DNA from: an uncultured Spongiibacteraceae bacterium
GTDB taxonomy: Bacteria > Pseudomonadota > Gammaproteobacteria > Pseudomonadales > CAMLJR01
Direction of reading: 5' to 3'
Assembly (NCBI GenBank): GCA_946480345.1
Contig: CAMLJR010000101.1
Coordinates: 1-11,040, forward strand
Length of the DNA: 11,040 nt
Of this stretch, positions 1-5,522 are shown in pieces (the first letter of the stretch is position 1; every line of letters begins with the position of its first letter). The notes beneath the pieces were generated by a model. That model saw only the letters and a program-made list of their open reading frames with translations. It was not told the origin of the DNA and searched no databases. Position numbers and translations under genes: made by a program.

Positions 1-42
1 CAAATACGGCCACATGCCGCGCAATTTACGCAGAGGTTGCAT
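1..42 (-). CDS. 5' end of a gene leaving the window (possibly an ABC exporter)
   Basis: Seen: an ATG at 42-40 on the minus strand opens a frame that runs off the window edge, reading MQPLRKLRGMWPYL. A GGAG Shine-Dalgarno lies at 52-49 with a 6-nt spacer, which is an excellent ribosome binding site. It is co-oriented with the mini-ferritin gene upstream (start of that gene 477, end 190), leaving a 147-nt gap. Inference: a basic N-terminus followed by an L-R-x-x-W-P-Y-L pattern resembles the first residues of MsbA-type ABC exporters (often LRxLLPYLRPYR), but 14 residues are far too few for a family call. No function is asserted. The alternative is that the frame is spurious; the RBS argues against that. 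Confidence 0.5.
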   Translation of the reverse strand, partial: MQPLRKLRGMWPYL

Positions 43-155
43 TATTTTCTCCGGGCGCTGGAATAATCGGGGGCAAGCTTGCGCGATATGCGGACGATCC
101 GCAATTCGATCGCGTCACAATGAAATACTCGAAGAAGGGGAAGCGAGAGAAATGC

Positions 156-180
156 GCAGCGCCCGTCGATGGCGCGCTGC
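156..180 (-). terminator. weak hairpin after the mini-ferritin gene
   Basis: GCAGCGC (156-162) and GCGCTGC (174-180) are a perfect 7-bp inverted repeat with an 11-nt loop, starting 10 nt beyond the ferritin stop codon. On the minus strand it is followed by a pyrimidine-rich stretch (GCATTTCTCTC) but no clean T-run. It could be a weak terminator or an attenuating stem before the next gene. Confidence 0.3.
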
Positions 181-189
181 ACAGCACAA

Positions 190-477
190 TCAATCGTGCT
201 TTAACGACTTGGTAGTGAACAGATAATCTTTCAATTCTTTATCGAGCACGGGGTCTTTGCGGCGAATCCATTCAAGCACCATCGCTGCGTGCTCTTTTTC
301 CTCGTCGCGATTGTGCTGGAGAATCGCGCGCAGTTCGTCGTCCTTGCATGCATCCATCCGCTGGTTATACCAATCCACCGCTTCCAGCTCCTCCATCAAT
401 GAGGTGATGGCCCGATGCATGTCGCGGGTTTCGTCACTAAGCTCCGATATGGGCTCGTGATAACCTTCGTTTGCCAT
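190..477 (-). CDS. EncFtn-type (encapsulated ferritin-like) iron-binding protein, no cargo tail
   Basis: A 95-residue mini-ferritin. Family knowledge: EncFtn proteins are two-helix half-ferritins that form a decameric ring with Fe(II) ferroxidase sites at subunit interfaces. They normally sit inside encapsulin shells, which store the iron they oxidise. Seen: the core is intact, with MEELEAVDWY (28-37) and HNRDEEKEHAAM (55-66). By alignment from memory to the Rhodospirillum rubrum protein, E30, E60 and H63 match its ferroxidase residues E32, E62 and H65, and W36 matches W38. The protein ends TTKSLKHD directly after the core (YLFT at 85-88), so the usual linker plus encapsulin-targeting peptide is missing. 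No encapsulin gene is in the window. Start: ATG at 477 with AGGAG and a 7-nt spacer (GAGCGCT); an in-frame upstream ATG at 528 has no comparable RBS and adds a non-conserved extension. It probably acts as a free cytoplasmic iron oxidase or buffer (inference). Confidence 0.9.
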   Translation of the reverse strand: MANEGYHEPISELSDETRDMHRAITSLMEELEAVDWYNQRMDACKDDELRAILQHNRDEEKEHAAMVLEWIRRKDPVLDKELKDYLFTTKSLKHD

Positions 478-554
478 AGCGCTCTCCTGTTGAACACAAA
501 AAGTCGGTACAAAAAAAATAATGCCCAACTCACCTATTCGCTACTGCAAAAAAC

Positions 555-1463
555 TCACCAGAAAAAAATGGCCGCCAGAATTAGCCCGAACAGCAACCAC
601 TTTGCGATGTAGTAAACGTTACGATTCCACGCCTTCAAGCGCTTTCCCTGCTGACGAAGCGCGTACAGATATTTAAATATCTTATTGATCCCTCCGGTGC
701 GATCGCTAGCCGAATTCGGCGATGCAGCCGCCGCGACCACGTAGCGACCGAACAAATAATTGAACAGCTGCGCCCAGCGGAATCGCAACGGACGTTCGAT
801 ATCGCAAAATAAAATCAGCCGGTCCTGTTGCGTGGTGTTTTCCGCATAATGAATGAAGGTTTCATCGAACATCACGCTTTCGCCGTCGCGCCACGCGTAG
901 CGCTCGCCATCGACATCGATAAAACAACCTTCCGAATTGGGTGTGCTCAGCCCGAGGTGATAGCGCAGCGACCCCGCATACGGATCGCGATGGCGAACCA
1001 AACGGCTACCCGGCGGCAACTCGGTGAACATCGCGGCTTTCACCTCGGGAATTTTTTGCAGCAGCGCGGTGGTTTTTGGGCACAGCGTTTTCGCGGATGG
1101 ATGACTATCGTCGTACCACTTCAGATAAAACCGCTTCCAGCCGCTTTTGAAAAACGAGTTGAAACCGATGTCGTTGTATTGATCCGACGCCTTCACCTGT
1201 CCGGCATTCGTCAGCTGTAATCCCTCGTCGCGAATCTCCTGCCAATGATCGGCCAGTAATTGCAGATTCGGAAACTGCGCAACATCGATATAGGGCGTGT
1301 TCGGCACACGCGAAAACAAATACATGAACGAATTGATCGGCGCCATCAACGTCGAATGATCCGATGCCTGCCGCCAGAATTTATGCCGCACGCGGCCGCG
1401 GTAATGGACATACACGGCACTGGTGATGAACAGCAGAAGGAAGATCAGCTTGGTGGTGGACAT
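555..1463 (-). CDS. lpxO: LpxO-type lipid A 2-hydroxylase (aspartyl/asparaginyl beta-hydroxylase family)
   Basis: An Fe(II)/2-oxoglutarate dioxygenase of 302 residues, the length I recall for Salmonella LpxO. Known role: LpxO hydroxylates C2 of a secondary acyl chain of lipid A on the cytoplasmic face of the inner membrane, altering outer-membrane properties and peptide resistance. Seen: an N-terminal membrane helix (about 5-19), then a soluble double-stranded beta-helix domain. The metal triad is H158-R-D160 (HRDPY) and H205 (FDETFIHYAEN), with R215 placed to hold 2-oxoglutarate. A second hydrophobic helix closes the protein (about 286-302). No strong Shine-Dalgarno precedes the ATG at 1463, but the hydrophobic N-terminus begins right there. 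The upstream methyltransferase gene is co-oriented and 73 nt away; the mini-ferritin follows 77 nt downstream. Some relatives in the family act on peptides, so lipid A as substrate is inferred from size, membrane anchors and motifs. Confidence 0.85.
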   Translation of the reverse strand: MSTTKLIFLLLFITSAVYVHYRGRVRHKFWRQASDHSTLMAPINSFMYLFSRVPNTPYIDVAQFPNLQLLADHWQEIRDEGLQLTNAGQVKASDQYNDIGFNSFFKSGWKRFYLKWYDDSHPSAKTLCPKTTALLQKIPEVKAAMFTELPPGSRLVRHRDPYAGSLRYHLGLSTPNSEGCFIDVDGERYAWRDGESVMFDETFIHYAENTTQQDRLILFCDIERPLRFRWAQLFNYLFGRYVVAAAASPNSASDRTGGINKIFKYLYALRQQGKRLKAWNRNVYYIAKWLLFGLILAAIFFW

Positions 1464-1514
1464 TGAGACACTAATCCAAATGCTACGAACGAAGGGGCGA
1501 TTTTACTGGATAGC

Positions 1515-1532
1515 GCGCAAAAAGGGTTGCGC
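1515..1532 (-). terminator. short stem-loop between methyltransferase and lpxO
   Basis: GCGCAA (1515-1520) and TTGCGC (1527-1532) form a 6-bp stem with a 6-nt loop just past the methyltransferase stop codon. The minus-strand RNA has U residues in the loop rather than after the stem, so this is not a textbook intrinsic terminator. It may only weakly separate the two genes. Confidence 0.25.
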
Positions 1533-1536
1533 AGGG

Positions 1537-2742
1537 TCAATCTCGGCTTCTGGCGCCGTAAATGACCAGGTTCCGCGGCGTCAGCCGCTGCTCGCAGAAT
1601 TCGCCCACTTCAACGCAATAGCCGTTTTCCTGTAAAAACAACGCGCGATCGAGCACCAACCATAATTCCAGTGTGCGCCTGAACAAAAACCTCGGTAGAT
1701 CGAGGGCAGTTACCTCTCGTTGACGCTCGATGCCAGCCGCTTCGAAAAATGCGAAATCGATATGTGCAGGAAGCTCGATATTTTTTTGCTGTGCGAGTTC
1801 GCGGCAAAACGATTCAAACGAACGATTGAGCACACTGAGCGGCATTGACGGTGTATGCAGATATCCATCAATTCCTCGCACTTCGCGTTGCAACAAATCA
1901 AATCCGAGTCGCCATTGCTGCAACTTTTTTCGCAGACGCTGTTCGCGCTGTGATGAAGTGACCGTGCCAAGCACCGCCGTAAATAAATCGGAGCGTGCCA
2001 ATTTCAAATCGCTAACGCGTGCGCGATGCGAGAGCGGTTGATAACTTTCCGTCGCGATCAATTGATAGCAGCACGGCGCAAGCATTAATGAATGCGGTTG
2101 TCGTTCAGCGCAGTAACGCAACAACTGGATATGTAAATCACCGCAGGCGTGTAGCGCCGCCACTTGCTGATCGTGCTGCAAAAAATTCGCAGTGGCAGGT
2201 TGCAGCACATCGGCGCAATGCAGCGTCACCGGTAATTGTTCGCGCCGCGTCAGGGCGCTGCCCTGTTCGATTAAATCGGCATCCCATTCCAGCGCCGTTG
2301 CAGTGCAACCGAATTGTCGCGCGAGCAAACGACTGAGATGGGCTTTGCCCGCGCACCACTCAAGCACCGGTGATTTTGAAATCGGCATGCACGCGGCGAA
2401 TGCCTGAATCTGTTGCCATTTACGGCCCGGCACGCCGTAAGGTTCCGGCAACTTCGGTAACATCCGGGCGTCGATAGCGGGCACTGCGGTATCGGTAACG
2501 ATAGTGTTTGCTGCGCTGAGCCACGGCCGCAAAAAATCCGCGAGCTGCGCTTGATCGCCAGCGAGCATTTCCGCTTTCGAGAGCGTTAGCGCTCGCAACG
2601 TTTTTGCCAATTGGGATTCGGTGTCTTCCCACGGCAATTTTAAGCAAGAGAATGCCGGTGCACGCCAAAAATATTGATGCTGTCTAAGCGTATCGCCGAG
2701 CACATCGAAGCGCGTTTGCAGCTCTTCACCGCGCCAAGTCAT
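1537..2742 (-). CDS. class I SAM methyltransferase of the METTL25/RRNAD1 type (Methyltransf_32)
   Basis: 401 residues. Seen: a SAM-binding motif I in an unusual form, EWCAGKAHLSRLLA (128-141), an acidic motif II ALEWD (150-154), then LHACGDL (197-203) and LAPCCYQ (221-227). The HACGDL plus APCCYQ signature is what I associate with PF13679 (Methyltransf_32), a family shared by bacteria and eukaryotic METTL25/RRNAD1 proteins. Substrate unknown; an RNA or ribosome-linked target is an inference from the neighbour. A 127-residue N-terminal region precedes the catalytic core and about 170 residues follow, so it is not a minimal methyltransferase. Start: the ATG at 2742 lies 2 nt past the stop of the rsmC-like gene (TAA-GC-ATG), implying translational coupling. 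The frame is open to 2856, but that extension would overlap rsmC by over 100 nt and looks non-native (basic, low complexity). Adjacent cysteines C225-C226 are a family feature, not evidence for metal binding. Confidence 0.8.
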   Translation of the reverse strand: MTWRGEELQTRFDVLGDTLRQHQYFWRAPAFSCLKLPWEDTESQLAKTLRALTLSKAEMLAGDQAQLADFLRPWLSAANTIVTDTAVPAIDARMLPKLPEPYGVPGRKWQQIQAFAACMPISKSPVLEWCAGKAHLSRLLARQFGCTATALEWDADLIEQGSALTRREQLPVTLHCADVLQPATANFLQHDQQVAALHACGDLHIQLLRYCAERQPHSLMLAPCCYQLIATESYQPLSHRARVSDLKLARSDLFTAVLGTVTSSQREQRLRKKLQQWRLGFDLLQREVRGIDGYLHTPSMPLSVLNRSFESFCRELAQQKNIELPAHIDFAFFEAAGIERQREVTALDLPRFLFRRTLELWLVLDRALFLQENGYCVEVGEFCEQRLTPRNLVIYGARSRD

Positions 2743-2744
2743 GC

Positions 2745-3821
2745 TTAGTGTTCCAGCGCGATCAATTTGAAGCTCTTGTTGTTCGCGATAACGTGAACGC
2801 CGGAAAATAATGGCTTTGCGATTTTTTCGAGCGGAATAAATAAATTCACTACGCACAGTGCGCGCCCGCGGCGCGTCAAAAGACGCTTCATCTGCCGCAA
2901 AAATTTATCGGTCAGCCCGCTGTCATGGGTGAAGCCCGAATGAAATGGCGGATTGCAAATAATCGCATCGAACTGTTCGCGAATACTGTCGCCGGCATCG
3001 CTGCAAATAACACTGGCGTCTAATTGCGCTTTAGCGACATTCAACGACGCGGCGTTGAAGGCGGCAATATTGTTATCCGCCGCAACAAAACCGGCGTGCG
3101 GCCATTGCTTCGCTGCCATCAGGGTTAGATAACCATATCCGCAGCCGAGATCGAGCACGCGCTTCGGCGGCTGCGCCCACACCGTCGATAAATGTTCGAC
3201 CAGAAACGCCGAGCCCGCGTCGATTTTTTGCCAGCCGAAAATTCCCGGTTTGCTCCAGGCGGAAAATTTTTCATCGAATTCGATTTCGCGCAATTCCGCA
3301 TAGTGCTGATCATCGAGCCCATCGATAAGCGCCGTGTTTTTCGTTATCGAACCCACGAGCACCGCACCATGACGCTCCAATTGCGCCGATGTCTGCGCGC
3401 GGGTCGCGGCTTTTTCGATATACGTTTTAATGCCGTCGTTTTTTTCGCCGCCCAGCCACAGCGTACCGCCCGGCCGAAGATGCTCCAACGCACGATTAAT
3501 CGCGTGATGTACAAGCGCTTTTTCTTTCGCCACTCGAAAAAATATTGCATCGAACGATGGCGGAAAACCCTCTGGCAGCTCGCCAAACTCGAAATCGGAC
3601 AGAGCCGTGGCTACATCGCTTCGCTGCAATGCGGCCGCGACGTCGCAGCGATTCGTTATCGCATTTAACTCCGCAACGCCGGCCAATTGATTCGCTACAG
3701 AAAGGTCGATGTGTTCATCGGCAATCAGTAACTTGTCGCCGCGCGTGGCGGCAATATGGGGTAATAGATGCGTTAACGCTGGGTCCATCATGATCGGATC
3801 AAACTCGGAAGAATGCGCCAT
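2745..3821 (-). CDS. rsmC: 16S rRNA (guanine-N2)-methyltransferase, RsmC/RlmG family
   Basis: 358 residues; E. coli RsmC is about 343. Known role: RsmC uses S-adenosylmethionine to make m2G1207 in 16S rRNA of the 30S subunit; the sister enzyme RlmG makes m2G1835 in 23S rRNA. Seen: the duplicated architecture, with a degenerate N-terminal methyltransferase-like half (about 1-180) and a catalytic C-terminal half. The catalytic half carries GIFGWQKIDAGSAFL (193-207), SAM motif I DLGCGYG (224-230) and the N2-guanine motif NPPFHSG (290-296). The GIFGWxKIDxGS stretch favours RsmC over RlmG, though the C-terminal NNKSFKLIAL is RlmG-like. Start: ATG at 3821 with a modest AGG five nucleotides upstream; an in-frame ATG at 3884 has no RBS, and the MM pair at 3791/3788 is possible. 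It is the first gene of the minus-strand block and diverges from the VOC gene. Confidence 0.85.
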   Translation of the reverse strand: MAHSSEFDPIMMDPALTHLLPHIAATRGDKLLIADEHIDLSVANQLAGVAELNAITNRCDVAAALQRSDVATALSDFEFGELPEGFPPSFDAIFFRVAKEKALVHHAINRALEHLRPGGTLWLGGEKNDGIKTYIEKAATRAQTSAQLERHGAVLVGSITKNTALIDGLDDQHYAELREIEFDEKFSAWSKPGIFGWQKIDAGSAFLVEHLSTVWAQPPKRVLDLGCGYGYLTLMAAKQWPHAGFVAADNNIAAFNAASLNVAKAQLDASVICSDAGDSIREQFDAIICNPPFHSGFTHDSGLTDKFLRQMKRLLTRRGRALCVVNLFIPLEKIAKPLFSGVHVIANNKSFKLIALEH

Positions 3822-3938
3822 TGTACCTGTTGCGAGCCCGACGAATTGCGCCCGTGGATATTTAGCGGCATGCTTGCATCTCATCGATAGTTTTCAGTTC
3901 TCGCACACCTGCTCTGTTCACCGGAAAAGGTTTCAGCC
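3822..3938. promoter_or_regulatory. divergent intergenic region, rsmC / VOC gene
   Basis: 117 nt between the two divergent start codons; it must carry both promoters. I see no convincing -35/-10 pair on either strand. An AAAAGG sequence 8 nt before the ATG at 3939 is the RBS for the plus-strand gene. Confidence 0.4.
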
Positions 3939-4310
3939 ATGCAGCTCGATCATTTCAATATCACCGGTCCTATCGAATTGCTCGATCGAGCACGCGATTT
4001 CTATCGCGAGGTATTGGGGTTTGAAGATGGCTTTCGCCCTTCATTGAGCAGGCGCGGTTACTGGCTGTATTCGGAAGGTAAAGCGGTTGTGCATCTGTAC
4101 GAAGGCGAACTGCGCGAGCCATTATCTGCGCACCACTTGCTCGATCACATTGCGATATCGTGCGGCGATCCACGTGCCATGATTGAAAAGCTGAAACGAA
4201 TGAATCTCGATCATCGCGTCAGCGAGGTGCCGGAAATGTCGCTGACGCAGATTTTTGTACGCGATCCCGCCGGCATCCTGCTCGAACTGAACTGCATCGC
4301 GAAAACGTAA
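3939..4310 (+). CDS. VOC-superfamily metalloenzyme (glyoxalase/extradiol dioxygenase fold)
   Basis: 123 residues, a single VOC module made of two beta-alpha-beta-beta-beta units. Family knowledge: VOC proteins bind a divalent metal through a 2-His-1-Glu set and include glyoxalase I, fosfomycin-resistance thiol transferases, methylmalonyl-CoA epimerase and ring-cleaving dioxygenases. Seen: the first strand LDHFNI gives H5; the start of the second repeat, LLDHIAI, gives H70; the last strand GILLELN gives E116. The ARDFYREVLGF helix (18-28) and the DPAGILLEL ending (109-117) are typical. All metal ligands are therefore present and an active enzyme is likely, but the substrate cannot be read from sequence. 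RBS AAGG lies 8 nt upstream. The SnoaL-like gene follows after 40 nt on the same strand, suggesting one transcript and possibly one small-molecule pathway. Confidence 0.85.
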   Translation: MQLDHFNITGPIELLDRARDFYREVLGFEDGFRPSLSRRGYWLYSEGKAVVHLYEGELREPLSAHHLLDHIAISCGDPRAMIEKLKRMNLDHRVSEVPEMSLTQIFVRDPAGILLELNCIAKT

Positions 4311-4350
4311 TAGCATCGATAAATTAGTAGATCAATAAAGGCCTGCAACG

Positions 4351-4899
4351 ATGAACGCCGATCTCGAACAAAAACTGCTGGAACTACTCGATAAACAAGC
4401 GATTCACGAACTACTGAGCGCTTATTGCAACGCCGCCGACCGACACGATCACGAAAAAATGCGCTCGCTATATCACGACGACGCGATCGACGAGCACGGT
4501 CCATTTTCGCGCGGACCCGCCAGCGAATTTCTCGACAAGTTGCCGGAAATCCAAAAAACGATGGATATCCTGCATCACAACATAACAACAATTAATTTAA
4601 AGCTCGATGGCAATTACGCCGAGGGCGAGGTGTATGTGCTCGCGTTTCATAAAATTCAGAAAGGCGACGGCTCTTCGTTCGATTTGCTGATCGGCGGTCG
4701 CTATTTTGATAAATACGAAAAACGCGACGGCGTTTGGAAATTCCTGCATCGCTCGGTGGTCGCGGATTGGACCAATGTCGCCGATCCATCAGTGGTCGAT
4801 TTGAAGCACCCGGTACTCGAAGGCGCGCATATCGGCACGCCGGGGCCGCGTGATCCGTCGTATGCATTCTTCTCTTTATTCAAACGCGGCGAGCGTTAG
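4351..4899 (+). CDS. NTF2/SnoaL-like fold protein (cyclase/dehydratase-type)
   Basis: 182 residues of the nuclear-transport-factor-2-like fold, probably SnoaL_4 (PF13577). Members include polyketide cyclases, steroid isomerase-like enzymes, the bile-acid dehydratase BaiE and small subunits of ring-hydroxylating dioxygenases. Seen: N-terminal helix KQAIHELLSAYCNAADRHD (15-33), HHNITTINLKLDG (75-87), and the C-terminal sheet strand pattern GGRYFDKYEKRDGVWKFLHR (115-134). Y25, D30 and H76 occupy positions reminiscent of the BaiE Tyr/Asp/His set and R134 could match its Arg; this is a recollection-based comparison and only suggests acid-base chemistry. An extra tail of about 45 residues follows the fold. 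AAGG RBS about 9 nt upstream. The upstream VOC gene and the downstream membrane protein (6-nt gap) make an apparent three-gene operon. Lysine codons here favour AAA (10 AAA, 3 AAG), unlike the enolase-family gene downstream. Confidence 0.8.
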   Translation: MNADLEQKLLELLDKQAIHELLSAYCNAADRHDHEKMRSLYHDDAIDEHGPFSRGPASEFLDKLPEIQKTMDILHHNITTINLKLDGNYAEGEVYVLAFHKIQKGDGSSFDLLIGGRYFDKYEKRDGVWKFLHRSVVADWTNVADPSVVDLKHPVLEGAHIGTPGPRDPSYAFFSLFKRGER

Positions 4900-4905
4900 C
4901 GAATC

Positions 4906-5394
4906 ATGAATTTTCTCGGTTTGACGCCCGATACATGGGAGCTACTCAGCTTCATCGTGACCGTGTTCGGCTTACCGATGGCGATCTCGGTATTTATTTA
5001 CGAACAGCGCAAAGAGCGCGATAACGAAGAAGAAAACGTTTATCAGCTGCTGTCGGATAACTATCAGGATTTTCTGAAAATCGCGCTCGATAATGCCGAC
5101 CTGCATTTATTCGCGAACGACGAAACACCGGCGCTGACCGATGAGCAACGCGAGCGCATGCTGATTATTTTCAGCATGTTGATTTCGCTGTTCGAGCGCG
5201 CCTACCTGTTGCTGTATGAAGAAAACATGTCCGATAAGCAGCGACGGCGGTGGAGTTCGTGGGAGGACTATATGGTCGAGTGGATCGATCGCGCCGATTT
5301 TCGCGCGCTGCTGCCGACATTATTGCGCGGCGAAGATCCGGATTTTTGCGAGCACATCAAGCAACTGGCAAATGGTGTGACGAAGGCGATGTGA
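4906..5394 (+). CDS. single-pass membrane protein of unknown function
   Basis: 162 residues; I do not recognise the family with confidence. Seen: a hydrophobic segment at about 11-32 (WELLSFIVTVFGLPMAISVF) followed at once by basic YEQRKER, which by the positive-inside rule places the rest in the cytoplasm. The remainder is predicted helical and acidic (NEEENVYQLLSDNYQDFL), with a second moderately hydrophobic helix (about 86-104, MLIIFSMLISLFERAYLLL) and a tryptophan-rich stretch (W116, W119, W126; WSSWEDYMVEWIDRADF). The TM-plus-helical layout is reminiscent of DUF4760-like proteins, offered only as a lead. The start codon lies 6 nt past the SnoaL-like stop with no clear Shine-Dalgarno, so translation is probably coupled. 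The neighbours suggest a sensor, anchor or accessory role for the VOC/SnoaL pair, which is inference. Confidence 0.75.
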   Translation: MNFLGLTPDTWELLSFIVTVFGLPMAISVFIYEQRKERDNEEENVYQLLSDNYQDFLKIALDNADLHLFANDETPALTDEQRERMLIIFSMLISLFERAYLLLYEENMSDKQRRRWSSWEDYMVEWIDRADFRALLPTLLRGEDPDFCEHIKQLANGVTKAM

Positions 5395-5410
5395 CCGCGA
5401 TTTAACGCGG
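5395..5410 (+). terminator. small stem-loop at the end of the VOC operon
   Basis: CCGCG (5395-5399) and CGCGG (5406-5410) pair around ATTTAA, starting directly after the stop codon of the membrane-protein gene. There is no T-run behind it, so termination would be weak or Rho-assisted. Confidence 0.3.
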
Positions 5411-5457
5411 CAACGCACGATGGTTCATCGGTCGCTTTATTTGCTGCGATCGGCGCG

Positions 5458-5484
5458 AGCGATTTGTTCGTGCGACAAGTCGCT
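5458..5484. promoter_or_regulatory. 10-bp inverted repeat upstream of the enolase-family gene (operator or leader hairpin)
   Basis: AGCGATTTGT (5458-5467) and ACAAGTCGCT (5475-5484) are inverted repeats with one T:G mismatch (a wobble pair in RNA) around a 7-nt centre. The centre is about 40 nt upstream of the AAGGAGG ribosome binding site of the Tat-signal enzyme. As DNA it looks like a dimeric-repressor operator (TTGT-N7-ACAA core); as RNA it is a stable stem. No regulator gene lies in the window. Confidence 0.4.
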
Positions 5485-5522
5485 AAGCGATACGATTCCA
5501 CTGATGAAAAGGAGGCCATTTC

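Noticed and set aside
14..226. Plus-strand 70-residue ORF at the left edge, with another open plus-strand frame (3-215)
   Set aside because: Both overlap the end of the mini-ferritin gene, lack an RBS and have unconvincing composition. The minus-strand ATG at 42 with GGAG is better supported in the same place.
500..530. A-run (T-run on the minus strand) between lpxO and the mini-ferritin as an intrinsic terminator
   Set aside because: No GC-rich stem precedes the T-run on the minus strand.
828..1220. 130-residue plus-strand ORF
   Set aside because: Antisense shadow of the LpxO gene, whose motifs are intact on the other strand.
2743..2856. 38-residue N-terminal extension of the METTL25-type methyltransferase
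   Set aside because: It would overlap the 3' end of the rsmC-like gene; the ATG 2 nt after its stop is a natural coupled start.
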